In this document: piece after piece, positions 53,794-63,203 of the stretch
Layout of the letters: every line of letters begins with the position of its first letter
Position numbering within the stretch: the stretch's first letter is position 1
Source: Desulfobacteraceae bacterium
GTDB taxonomy: Bacteria; Desulfobacterota; Desulfobacteria; Desulfobacterales; Desulfobacteraceae
Direction: 5' to 3'
Assembly (NCBI GenBank): GCA_024225635.1
Contig: JAAEMK010000582.1
Location: 1-63,203 of the forward strand
Length of the DNA: 63,203 nucleotides
Program-made: the position numbers and the translations under genes
Notes under the pieces: generated by a model
Seen by the model: the letters and a program-made list of their open reading frames with translations, nothing else
Told to the model about the DNA's origin: nothing
Database searches by the model: none

Positions 53794-54023
53794 TGCAGGT
53801 CCCCGGCTGACCCGAATCGCCACAGGGATGTTCCAAAAGGGAACACCCCGACTTCATCCCCCCATTCAAGGGCGATCTCCCCGGCAGGGCCCAGGCCCTG
53901 CCGGAACTGTTTCAAAACGCTACACCCGGGGGCAGGATTCCCTGCCCCCCACGCCACCGGGCACCGCCATTCAGCCAATAATAGCAAGCGTTTCCCCTTT
54001 CCTCCCTCATATTCCGCACAAAC

Positions 54024-54038
54024 GGCACCGGTTTTGCA
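54024..54038 (+). promoter_or_regulatory. Sigma-54 promoter for the GcvH-like gene
   Basis: GGCAC-cggtt-TTGCA places GG at 54024-54025 and GC at 54036-54037, the exact -24/-12 spacing of sigma-54 promoters. Transcription would start near 54049, 40 bases before the ATG. A sigma-54 activator gene lies just downstream at 55080-56432. Confidence 0.82.
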
Positions 54039-54088
54039 CTCCTTGAAGGTATACGGTCAGGACAAAAAACTGCAAAAGGAGGCGCACC

Positions 54089-54988
54089 ATGAAAGCATCA
54101 TCCGACAAATTCAGGGTAAGGGGATTCCAGGTGCTTGAAAATGAATGCATCTGGATGCTCAGCGGGGTTGTAAACTTCCGCCTATGCGACAAAGCGTACA
54201 ACTGCTACGACTGCGCCTTTGACAAAGCCATGGTCAAGGCCATGGGACAGGGCCCAGGAAAAAAAACAGACTGGGCCGAGAGCATCAAGGCCAGCCATGA
54301 AGGATCGAATCGCCCCTGCCGCCATCTGCTGACAGGGCGAATCCAGCAGCCGAAGATCTGTGTCAACGACTATGACTGCGGCCGCTGCCAGTTCGACCAG
54401 ATGCTGGACGATCTTGACGCGGCCGGATCAAGGAGCGGGATCCGGTACAGGGAAGCGAGCGGCTACAGAATGGCCGATGACTACTATTACCATCCGGGCC
54501 ACACCTGGATCCGGGTGGAACACGGCGGACTTGCCCGGATCGGGTTTGACGATTTTGCCATGAAGCTGTTCGGAAGCGCAAGGCTTACCCGGCTGCCCGC
54601 CATTGGCGCACGGATTACAAGGGAGCGCCCGGCCTGGACCATCGAGCAGCAGGGCAACCGTGCCAGGGTGCGGTCCCCAGTCACCGGTACCGTTGTTTCC
54701 GTAAACCAGCGGGTGACGGACGACCCGGACATCATCCACAGGCGTCCCTATGACGACGGATGGCTGGTGCTGGTGGAGACGGAATCCCCGGTGAAAGGAT
54801 ACAAGGATCTCTATCACGGAAAGGAGGGGCTTACCTGGATGGACAGGGAGTTCAACAAACTCAACAGCCTGTTGGGCGAAGGCTATGAGGGGCTGGCCGC
54901 CACCGGCGGCGAGCCGGTGAGCGACTTTTTCGCCCTCAACCCGGGCATCGGCTGGGACACCCTGGTGGATGCGTTTCTCGCCCCCTGA
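54089..54988 (+). CDS. GcvH-like protein with Cys-rich N-terminus and no lipoyl lysine
   Basis: A 299-residue protein. Residues about 20-100 hold paired cysteines (FRLCDKAYNCYDCAFDKAM; CVNDYDCGRCQFDQM) that could bind zinc or iron-sulfur. Residues about 133-230 match the glycine-cleavage H fold: YYHPGHTWIRVE, RSPVTGTVVSVNQRV and GWLVLVE. The lysine that carries lipoate in true H proteins aligns with Gly189 (EQQGNRA where ESVKA is usual), so it cannot be lipoylated there. AAAGGAGG precedes the ATG. It is probably a redox or sensory relative, not a glycine-cleavage subunit. Confidence 0.8.
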   Translation: MKASSDKFRVRGFQVLENECIWMLSGVVNFRLCDKAYNCYDCAFDKAMVKAMGQGPGKKTDWAESIKASHEGSNRPCRHLLTGRIQQPKICVNDYDCGRCQFDQMLDDLDAAGSRSGIRYREASGYRMADDYYYHPGHTWIRVEHGGLARIGFDDFAMKLFGSARLTRLPAIGARITRERPAWTIEQQGNRARVRSPVTGTVVSVNQRVTDDPDIIHRRPYDDGWLVLVETESPVKGYKDLYHGKEGLTWMDREFNKLNSLLGEGYEGLAATGGEPVSDFFALNPGIGWDTLVDAFLAP

Positions 54989-55079
54989 TGGAACCGCTCA
55001 CCCCCCGGCCACGGCCCGGACCATCTCCCCCTCCACCCGGCCCAAGGACAAAATTCCAAGGGGCTTCTTAAGGGAGGGG

Positions 55080-56428
<1,349 letters not shown>

Positions 56429-56432
<4 letters not shown>

Positions 56433-57964
56433 GATAATGGCTCCCCGGCCGGGGGGATGGCCATGATGAACGAGCTGCCCCCCTTGCCTTTACTGATCGC
56501 CCGTATGGTTCCCCCGTGATCCTTGACAATGCCGTAAACAATGGAGAGCCCGAGCCCTGTGCCCTGGCCCTCCTCCTTTGTGGTGAAAAAGGGATCAAAT
56601 ATGTGCTCCATATGGTCCCGGCTGATGCCCAAGCCGTTATCCCTGATCTCCACCGTAACCCCGGTTTCACCCTCCAGCCCCGAGACCACCGTAAGTTCCC
56701 CGCCCCGGGGCATGGCTTCGATGGCGTTGAAGATCAAGTTCAAAAAGCACTGCTGGAGCTGGTTGCTGTTGCCCCGGACCATGAGGGGCAACCGACTGAG
56801 GCGCTGTTCCAGCGCAATCCCGGAGATCTCGATCTTGTGGCCGGTGAGGGAGAGAACCGACCGGAGGATATCGTTGACATCCACATTCACGAACTCCTGA
56901 AGCGACTCCCTGGAAAAGGTGAGCAGCCCTGATACGATCTTGCCGCACCGCTCAAGCTCCCGGGACATGTGGGAGAGAAACTCCTTGAACTGCTCAATAT
57001 CCGCAGGTCCGGTCCGGCCATCCCGGATCATCTCCTCCATGATGTGGCTGAAGGTGAGAAGCCCCTGTATGGGGTTGTTGATTTCATGAACGCTGGAGGT
57101 CACAAGCTTGCCCAGGGAGACAAGCCGGTCCTCCTGGATCACCTTTTTCATATCCGCCTCGATCTGCCTCACCTTGTGCTTCCACCGGTCCGTAATCTGG
57201 GAGGTGATGTCCCGCCACAGCTCCAGGATGCGGATCACCTTGCCCCCGGCATCCTTGACCGGATAGGTGGCGATGTTGAAATAGGCGGTCTTGCCGTCGC
57301 CAAGGGAATGTTCATGGATCACATGGGAGGATTTCCCGGTCCTGACCGTACGGACCAGGGGGCAGTCAAACCCCGCATCCCGGGCATGGCAGGGGGCGTA
57401 AAACCCCTTGATCACGTTGTAGCAGTACTTCCCGGCCAGCTCCTCCCGGGTCATGCCAACGGCCTTTAGATAATGGTCGTTGGCATCGATGATGGTGAAA
57501 TCGGTGTTCAGGAGCACCACACCCAGATTGATCTGCTGGAACAGGATGTCGGTGGAGGTCTTTTCCAGCAGGACCTGCGCGTTTGCCGACGTCAAGCGCT
57601 GGTTCATCTCAAACAGGTGCCTCAACAGCCGGCCGATGTTATGCTCGATCACACCGATCCCCTTGGGCCGTGCCGCGATCAGCTCGGGAAGGGCCCTGGA
57701 ATTGGTCAGTTCGATCACGGCGTTGAGCTTGGGAATCCTGAACAGCTCCCTGAAATCGTCGGTGGTGAAGATCCCCATGGCGTGGGCCATGGCAATGCCC
57801 TCGGCCCCAAGGTCGATGTCACACACGCCAACGATGTTGAGGTTGATATAGGGAAAGGACTCGTGCTCCAGCAGGTCGAGGAAAAACCGGCACGCCCTTC
57901 CGCCTCCGACAATGGCCAGGTTGAAATCGATCCGTTCCCGATGGTGTGGCCGAATGGTCTTCAT
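56429..57964 (-). CDS. Sensor histidine kinase with Rossmann-like N-terminus and PAS domain
   Basis: A 511-residue soluble kinase with no membrane segment. The first 120 residues look like a Rossmann fold (FNLAIVGGGRACRFFLDLL, then NIVGVCDIDLGAEGIAMAHAMG), as in NAD(P)-binding or CoA-binding proteins. A PAS domain follows (about 155-270) with a CYNV...CHARDAGFDCPLV cysteine pattern. HisKA has SSVHEINNPIQG with the phosphorylated His, and HATPase_c has NLIFNAIEAM, DNGLGI and GTGLGLSI. The start is the ATG with GGGGGAG upstream, nine codons inside the longest frame. It partners the response regulator. Confidence 0.9.
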
Positions 57965-58254
57965 GGCTCCCCCATATGGCATTGAGGTCACGACATTGAC
58001 AGGTCATCTTCTGAAAGCACTTTGTATTAAAACGATACCACAATATACGGGAGAAGAGAACCGGTTTACCCCGGCCGGGGAATACGTTCCCCCTTTCCAG
58101 GGGCACCGGGAAAAAGGGGGCGGATCTCCTTGTTTTTTCCCCGCCGTTTCAGTATGGTTCAACCGGACCACCCTCCGGGCACGGAAGAGTGGGCGCCAGT
58201 TTTGACAGTATCACTGCCGGGCACAACAGTGACGAGACCCAAAGGAGGAAGGCC

Positions 58255-58572
58255 ATGGCACCCCGGAAAAATTTCAATTCCATCACGGCAAAAGGCGTTA
58301 CAAAAGGCGTTGCCTTGGTCGACTTCTCCGCCCCCTGGTGCGGGCCGTGCAAGGCCATGGCCCCTGTGATCAAACGGCTGCGTCACCGCTACCGGGGCCG
58401 GGTCGCGGTGATCAAGGTGAACATCGACAAAGACAAAAAGCTTGCCGCACGGTTCAAGATTCAGACCATCCCCACCCTGGTGGTGCTGGATAACGGCAAA
58501 GAGGTCAAGCGCTTCATTGGACTCCAGAGGGAAGCCACCCTGGCCAAAAGCCTTGACAGGGCATTGTCATAA
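58255..58572 (+). CDS. Thioredoxin
   Basis: A 105-residue thioredoxin with active site WCGPC at 28-32 and the cis-proline in IQTIPTL near 73. Length and fold order are standard. The ATG with GGAGGAAGGCC upstream is chosen, 22 codons inside a longer frame. It is the first gene of the plus-strand group running to the ASKHA-ferredoxin protein. Confidence 0.93.
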   Translation: MAPRKNFNSITAKGVTKGVALVDFSAPWCGPCKAMAPVIKRLRHRYRGRVAVIKVNIDKDKKLAARFKIQTIPTLVVLDNGKEVKRFIGLQREATLAKSLDRALS

Positions 58573-58662
58573 CCGAAGAAGCAGCTAAGCCGCTGCAACG
58601 ACTCCCATGGGGATGGACATCCATTCGAGTGCGAACAGCCATAAAGCTGCAAAGGAGAGACC

Positions 58663-60765
58663 ATGGGCAAATGCGTCAACCACCCCGACCGGGAAACCCC
58701 CTACAAATGCATGAAGCACAACATCTATCAATGCGATCACTGCCTCGAGTGCCGGGATCCGGACATCTACTGCAAGTTCAGGACATCATGCCCCATTCAT
58801 TTTATGTCGAAAAAAGGGTTTGACGCCGAGGATAAGGAGCCGGCCCCGGCAAGGAAGGAGAAGGAGAGCGAAACCGGCGCGGTGATGTTCAACCCCGGGG
58901 AGGTGGGGGTGGCGGTTCCCCTGGGCACCTCCCTGCTTGAAGCAGCCGAAAAAGCCGGGATCTACATCAACGCCTCCTGCAACGGCAAGGGTTCCTGCGG
59001 TAAATGCCGGCTGATCCTTGAGACCGGGAGCGTTGACAGCGACAAAACCACCCTGCTGAGTGACCGGGAAAAAGACCGGGGGTATCTCCTGGCCTGCCAG
59101 ACCCGGGTGCTGGGGGATGTGCGGGTGAGAATCCCGGAGGAAACCCTGGAGAAGAAGCTCCGGGCCGAGGGCATGGGAAGGGAGGCCACGGAAAAACTCA
59201 CCGGGCTTGTGGACGCCATCAATCCCATGGTGAAACACACCTTTCTCCATCTTGACCCACCCACCCTGGACGACTCCATGAGCGACCTTGACCGCCTGAC
59301 CCTGGGCCTGAAGCAGCAGGGATTCGACACCTCGAGGCTGAGCACCAACCTGAGGGTGATGCGGGAGATCACCGAGGCCTCGAGAAAGGATGACTGGAAG
59401 ATCGCCGTGTCCGTGCTGAGGAGAAAATGCTCAAGCGAGATCGTCAAGGTGATCCCGGAGCACAGCCGGAAACGAAGCCTCGGCATGGCCGTGGACCTTG
59501 GCACCACGTCCATCGTGGTCTACCTGGTGGAGATGGAGACAGGGGAGGTGCTCTCCGCGGCATCGGGCCACAACCGCCAGGCGGCCTGCGGCGACGACGT
59601 GATCAACCGCATGGTATGCGCGGAAAAGGACGGGGTGAAAAAACTCAAGGTGATGGCCCTCGCCACCATCAACGACCTCACCCAGCGGGCCCTTGCAAGC
59701 CTTGAGGACGACCACAGGGCCATCGACAACATCGTGATCTCGGGCAACACCACCATGACCCACCTGCTTCTGGGCCTGGAATCAAGATACATCCGCCGGG
59801 AGCCCTACATCCCCACGGTGTCTGAATTCCCGATCCTGAAGGCCCGGGAACTGGGCCTCAGGGCCGCCCCCCATGCCGGGGTCTTCATCATGCCGGGACC
59901 TGCAAGCTACGTGGGGGGCGATATCGTCTCAGGCGTGCTCTACACCGGGTTCCACATGGAGGAGGAGCTGACCCTGTTCATCGATGTCGGCACCAACGGG
60001 GAGATCGTCCTGGGCAACAAGGAGTTCCTCATGACCGCCGCCTGCTCCGCCGGCCCGGCCTTCGAAGGGGGCGGCATCCGCTGGGGCATGCGGGCCGAGG
60101 AAGGCGCCATTGAAAAACTACTCCTTGATCCCGTCACCTTAGATCCCAGCTACGAAACCGTGGGCAACAAGCCGGCAAGGGGCATCTGCGGCTCCGGCAT
60201 GATCGACCTCATCTCCGAGATGCTGCTCAAGGGCGTGATCGGCCAGGACGGCAAATTCCAGCTGCCCCCCTCCCACCACCGCATGACCCAGTTCAATGAC
60301 GAGCCCGCCTTTATCATCGAGCAGGCCCACGCCCTTGCCACCGGGGAGGAGATCATCTTCACCGAATCCGACATCAAGAGCCTGGTCCTGTCCAAGGCGG
60401 CCATCTACGCAGGCTTTACCGCCCTTCTGGAGGAGATCGGCATGGATTTCTCCATGGTGGAGAGAATGATCATCACCGGCGGGTTCGGCCAGCACCTGGA
60501 CATCGAAAAGGCGATCATCATGGGACTGCTTCCGGACATGGACCGGGCAAAGTTCCGCTACATGGGCAACTCCTCCATTGCAGGGGCCTACATGGCGCTC
60601 CTGTCACGGGATTTCCGGGAAGAGGCCCTGACCATCTCCAACACCATGACCTATGTGGATTTCTCCTCTTCCCCACGCTTCATGGACGAATTCATCAAGG
60701 CCCAGTTCCTGCCCCACACCGAGATGCGGCTCTTTCCAACGGTGCCGGTCAACCACGCGTCATAA
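58663..60765 (+). CDS. ASKHA/2Fe-2S ferredoxin protein (corrinoid-activase type)
   Basis: A 700-residue protein. Residues 1-45 are Cys/His-rich like a zinc finger (CVNHPDRETPYKCMKHN, CDHCLEC, YCKF, CPIH). Residues about 72-165 are a plant-type 2Fe-2S ferredoxin with C106, C112, C115 and C145. From about 275 an ASKHA ATPase domain (MAVDLGTTSIVVYLVEMETG; then LFIDVGTNGEIVLG near 435) runs to the end. Relatives such as RamA reduce and reactivate corrinoid proteins using ATP. Its corrinoid partner is not in the window. Confidence 0.9.
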   Translation: MGKCVNHPDRETPYKCMKHNIYQCDHCLECRDPDIYCKFRTSCPIHFMSKKGFDAEDKEPAPARKEKESETGAVMFNPGEVGVAVPLGTSLLEAAEKAGIYINASCNGKGSCGKCRLILETGSVDSDKTTLLSDREKDRGYLLACQTRVLGDVRVRIPEETLEKKLRAEGMGREATEKLTGLVDAINPMVKHTFLHLDPPTLDDSMSDLDRLTLGLKQQGFDTSRLSTNLRVMREITEASRKDDWKIAVSVLRRKCSSEIVKVIPEHSRKRSLGMAVDLGTTSIVVYLVEMETGEVLSAASGHNRQAACGDDVINRMVCAEKDGVKKLKVMALATINDLTQRALASLEDDHRAIDNIVISGNTTMTHLLLGLESRYIRREPYIPTVSEFPILKARELGLRAAPHAGVFIMPGPASYVGGDIVSGVLYTGFHMEEELTLFIDVGTNGEIVLGNKEFLMTAACSAGPAFEGGGIRWGMRAEEGAIEKLLLDPVTLDPSYETVGNKPARGICGSGMIDLISEMLLKGVIGQDGKFQLPPSHHRMTQFNDEPAFIIEQAHALATGEEIIFTESDIKSLVLSKAAIYAGFTALLEEIGMDFSMVERMIITGGFGQHLDIEKAIIMGLLPDMDRAKFRYMGNSSIAGAYMALLSRDFREEALTISNTMTYVDFSSSPRFMDEFIKAQFLPHTEMRLFPTVPVNHAS

Positions 60766-60798
60766 ACTCCCCTCCCCGGAAAAACCTGAAAAGTCCAA

Positions 60799-60830
60799 AT
60801 GGATCTGCCCTGCACCCAGGGCAGATCCAT
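60799..60830 (+). terminator. 13-bp hairpin after the ASKHA gene
   Basis: ATGGATCTGCCCT (60799-60811), loop GCACCC, AGGGCAGATCCAT (60818-60830). A stable stem 33 bases after the stop codon, without a U-run. Confidence 0.5.
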
Positions 60831-60935
60831 CCCATAGCCTTGGCATGATTTCTCCTTGACTTGGTAAAGCGCATGGCGTAGAGAGAAAGGGATAGTTGTG
60901 AGCGATAACCCAAAAACAAAAAAACAGAGGAGACA

Positions 60936-61475
60936 ATGAAAATAGCAATCAGCGCCATGGGGAATGATCCCAACGCCCAAATAGAACCCCGGTTTGGCAG
61001 AGCCCCCTATTTTGCCATTGTTGACACCCAAACCATGGATCTTCAGATGGTTGACAATGAAAACATAACCCGCCCCAGCGGAGCGGGTATTCAAACGGCC
61101 AGCTTCATCGCCGCCCAGGGAGTTGGGGCGGTACTCACGGGCAACTGCGGCCCCAAGGCCATGCAGGCCCTTACCGAAGCCGGTATCACGGTGTTCACCG
61201 GCCATACCGGAACGGTGGGGGATGCGGTGGAACAGTACAGGAACGGCGGTCTCACCGCAACGGTGACGGCAACGGTGCCGGAGAAATCAGGCGCCGGATT
61301 CCCTGCAACCGATGAAGCGGTCCAACCAAGACCGGCCCGCGACATGAGCATGGGCGGTGGTCGCGGCATGGGCGGCTGTGGCCGTGGCATGGGCGGCGGC
61401 CGTGGCATGGGTGGATGCGGAGGCCGCGGCATGGGCAAGGGCGGCGGAAGAGGCATGGGCGGCAGGCGACAATAA
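60936..61475 (+). CDS. NifX/NifB-C-type iron-molybdenum cofactor-binding family protein with Gly/Met-rich tail
   Basis: A 179-residue protein. Residues 1-108 are the FeMo-cofactor-binding fold (MKIAISAMGNDPNAQIEPRFGRAPYFAIVD, then NCGPKAMQAL), here as a single-domain protein not beside nif genes. The last 40 or so residues are a low-complexity run of GRGMGG-type repeats with two Cys and no acidic residues. AGAGGAGAC precedes the ATG. Such proteins probably bind or carry metal clusters. Confidence 0.88.
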   Translation: MKIAISAMGNDPNAQIEPRFGRAPYFAIVDTQTMDLQMVDNENITRPSGAGIQTASFIAAQGVGAVLTGNCGPKAMQALTEAGITVFTGHTGTVGDAVEQYRNGGLTATVTATVPEKSGAGFPATDEAVQPRPARDMSMGGGRGMGGCGRGMGGGRGMGGCGGRGMGKGGGRGMGGRRQ

Positions 61476-61596
61476 CAGATACGGGCCAACCGAACGATGC
61501 CCATGGCCCTTTTTAAAAATCCGATCTCGGCTTTCGAACCTTCGCTTTCATGGCCCGTCCTTCAAAGTTGAGATCCAATGATTCGGGGAAGATAAA

Positions 61597-61977
61597 ATGA
61601 CAAAAACTGCGATTATCCGTTGTGAAAAAAACGAAAACAGATGTCCCCTGACCAACTGCTTCAAATGCATGGTGGAACAAAAGGAGGGGTTTGCCCGGTA
61701 TGACGATTGTATGCCCGCCGGCGTATTCACCTGCAGATGTCCCGGGGACAATGCCGTGGAGCTTGCAAAGATCATCAAATCCAAGGGGGCGGAAGTGATC
61801 CATTTCTGCACCTGCACCTTTGCCAGGAAGGGCGACCGGGGATGGAGTGAAAAAGAGGGGGGCTTCTGCGACACCCTTGACGCCCTCATCACCCGGATTC
61901 ACCAGGAGACCGGCCTGCCCTGTGTCAAGGGCTCGGCCCACCTGCCCAAGGACTATAGCCCCCAGATATGGGAATAG
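61597..61977 (+). CDS. CGGC-domain protein
   Basis: A 126-residue protein with many cysteines: IIRCEKNENRCPLTNCFKC at the start, CMPAGVFTCRCPGDN in the middle and IHFCTCTFAR near 70, then a FCDTLDALITRIHQETGLPC segment. This is the CGGC-domain pattern (a putative metal-binding protein of anaerobes). Function is unknown. It is followed 5 bases later by the MBL gene, so the two are co-transcribed. Confidence 0.85.
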   Translation: MTKTAIIRCEKNENRCPLTNCFKCMVEQKEGFARYDDCMPAGVFTCRCPGDNAVELAKIIKSKGAEVIHFCTCTFARKGDRGWSEKEGGFCDTLDALITRIHQETGLPCVKGSAHLPKDYSPQIWE

Positions 61978-61982
61978 GAACC

Positions 61983-62729
61983 ATGACCAACTATACGATT
62001 CATCCCATTGTGATGGGTACCAAGATGTTTGACAAGAGCATGATGACCTACCAGCACGGAGCGGGTACGCCCTACACCATCCCCATCTACTGCTGGTACA
62101 TCAAGGGCGGTGACAAGACCATTATCGTGGACACGGGCGAGATGAGCCCCATCCAGTCCCAGGAGCGGGAAGCAGCCATTGGCGGCAAGATCTACACCTT
62201 TGAACAGGGCCTTGCCCGCTGGGGCCTGACACCGGAAAAAATCGATATCGTCATCCACACCCACCTTCACAACGATCACTGCGAGAACGACTACAAATGC
62301 ACCAATGCCGTCATCTATGCCCATGAGAACGAGATGAAGCGGATCCACGATCCCCACCCCCTGGACTTCCGCTATCTTGAGGACTACATGGAGGATGTGG
62401 AGGAGAACGGCCAGGTCAGGGTGCTGACCGGGGATACGGAGATCGTTCCGGGGATCACCTGCCTGCACACCCCGGTTCACACGGACGGGGGCATGAGCGT
62501 GGCGATCGACACAGCCGCGGGCAAGGCGGTTATCACGGGATTCTGCGTCATCAAGGAGAACTTTGAGCCCCCAAAGGAGATCAAGGCCATGGAGATGGAG
62601 GTGATCCCCCCCGGCACCGTGGTCAACCCGTGGGAGGCCTATGACATCATGGTGAAGATCCGAAAGACGGCCGACATTCTGCTGCCCCTGCACGAGCCTG
62701 AATTTGCAGCCGTGGAGACCATCCCATGA
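61983..62729 (+). CDS. Metallo-beta-lactamase-fold hydrolase (AHL-lactonase-like family)
   Basis: A 248-residue MBL-fold protein with the metal motif HTHLHNDH at 92-99 (H92, H94, D98, H99), then a later His in LHTPVHTDGGMSVAI and the Asp region. This is the N-acyl-homoserine-lactonase-like family, which also includes other lactonases and unassigned hydrolases. The ATG at 61983 is chosen, five codons inside the frame, with GGAACC before it. It sits at the end of the redox cluster, so a metabolic rather than quorum-quenching role is possible. Confidence 0.88.
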   Translation: MTNYTIHPIVMGTKMFDKSMMTYQHGAGTPYTIPIYCWYIKGGDKTIIVDTGEMSPIQSQEREAAIGGKIYTFEQGLARWGLTPEKIDIVIHTHLHNDHCENDYKCTNAVIYAHENEMKRIHDPHPLDFRYLEDYMEDVEENGQVRVLTGDTEIVPGITCLHTPVHTDGGMSVAIDTAAGKAVITGFCVIKENFEPPKEIKAMEMEVIPPGTVVNPWEAYDIMVKIRKTADILLPLHEPEFAAVETIP

Positions 62730-62837
62730 TCATCCACCCGGGGAAGCCGGGGCGGCCGGGGTTTCCAGGCAAAAACCGATGGAGCAAGCCCCCTGCCTGA
62801 AGAATACACAAAATTCCAAAGCGCTAAAATCAAAAAA

Positions 62838-62867
62838 GCCCTGGCCATCGAATTCGATGACCAGGGC
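62838..62867 (-). terminator. Terminator after the distal 5S gene
   Basis: Minus strand: GCCCTGGTCATCG, loop, CGATGGCCAGGGC (62867-62838), followed by TTTTTT (62837-62832). A strong intrinsic terminator closing the rRNA operon. Confidence 0.85.
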
Positions 62868-62877
62868 TATAGAAATA

Positions 62878-62996
62878 ATCCGGCGACGTCTTACTCTCCC
62901 ACAGGGCTGCCCCTGCAGTACCATCAGCGCTCAAGAACTTAACTTCCGTGTTCGACATGGGGACGGGTGTGACTTCTCTGCCATTACCACCGGATT
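62878..62996 (-). rRNA. rrf: 5S ribosomal RNA (distal copy)
   Basis: Minus strand, about 119 bases. The recognisable core reads ACGGAAGTTAAG after a GTCGAACAC loop, with closing terminal stem CCGGTGG/CGCCGG. It is one of two tandem copies and has several differences from the next one (for example GTCCCCATGTCGAAC against GTTCCCATCTCGAAC). Confidence 0.95.
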
Positions 62997-63041
62997 AAAA
63001 GCAGAAGTCTAGCAAAAGTATAACAAAGGTCTAAAAAAATC

Positions 63042-63078
63042 AGGGGCACCCAAAAACGTGTTGATTCTGGGTGCCCCT
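63042..63078 (-). terminator. Terminator between the two 5S genes
   Basis: Minus strand: AGGGGCACCCA (63078-63068), loop of 15, TGGGTGCCCCT (63052-63042), followed by GATTTTTTT. An intrinsic terminator lying between tandem 5S copies, before the distal copy. Confidence 0.8.
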
Positions 63079-63089
63079 TATAAAAAATA

Positions 63090-63203
<114 letters not shown>

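Noticed and set aside
60896-60909. Sequence TTGTGAGCGATAAC resembling the lac operator
   Set aside because: One base is missing relative to lacO, there is no symmetric second half, and no LacI-type gene is nearby. Treated as chance.

Overview
The window reads as a chromosome segment from a GC-rich, anaerobic member of the Desulfobacterota (Desulfobacteraceae-like). This rests on the mix of TRAP and branched-chain-type ABC uptake systems, B12-dependent ribonucleotide reductase, an ASKHA/ferredoxin corrinoid-activase-type protein, a CGGC-domain protein, a NifX-like protein and sigma-54 control. It is an inference from gene content; no 16S gene is present.

Layout. 1-1895: the end of a cation exchanger-like membrane protein and an EAL phosphodiesterase. 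2040-7739: an AT-richer two-gene defence island that I identify as RADAR (RdrA ATPase + RdrB adenosine deaminase). 7767-8714: a secreted nitrilase-fold hydrolase. 8737-15243 (minus strand): a methionine operon metY-metX-metW that runs on into ycaO, a diguanylate cyclase and a flavodoxin-like reductase. 15579-24772 (plus): a GntR regulator, hyuA-hyuB, a 36-codon remnant of pxpA, pxpB, pxpC and a TRAP transporter, together a likely uptake and ring-opening pathway for 5-oxoproline- or hydantoin-like cyclic amides. 24934-34062: a type I restriction island (hsdM, yhcG/DUF1016 remnant, hsdS, rhuM-fic, hsdR, fic). Its far side carries a decayed copy of the dctM 3' end that also bounds its near side. 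34063-40778: a patchy accessory zone with gene remnants, homopolymer C/G tracts, small AT-rich genes, a PACE exporter with a divergent LysR regulator, and a broken ATC-hydrolase gene.

40787-44020 (minus): a K+ channel and nrdJ behind two NrdR-box-like sites. 44086-48635 (minus): a complete branched-chain-type ABC transporter. Its roughly 265-nt leader encodes a 27-residue peptide with seven Phe and four Tyr, followed by mutually exclusive hairpins ending in a terminator. This is a classical ribosome-mediated attenuator, and it suggests the transporter answers to aromatic amino acids. 49083-53793: a flavoprotein, a HAD hydrolase, TetR, an ABC1 kinase and an FMN-binding protein. 54089-62729: a redox-flavoured cluster with a lipoyl-lysine-less GcvH-like protein behind a near-perfect sigma-54 promoter, a sigma-54 response regulator with an unusual sensor kinase, thioredoxin, an ASKHA-ferredoxin protein, a NifX-like protein, a CGGC protein and a metallo-beta-lactamase-fold protein. 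The window closes with two tandem 5S rRNA genes on the minus strand, the tail of an rRNA operon.

The most notable items are the aromatic attenuator ahead of an ABC operon, RADAR with an expanded RdrA tail repeat, the sigma-54 redox cluster, the dctM-flanked restriction island, and the pxpA deletion remnant.
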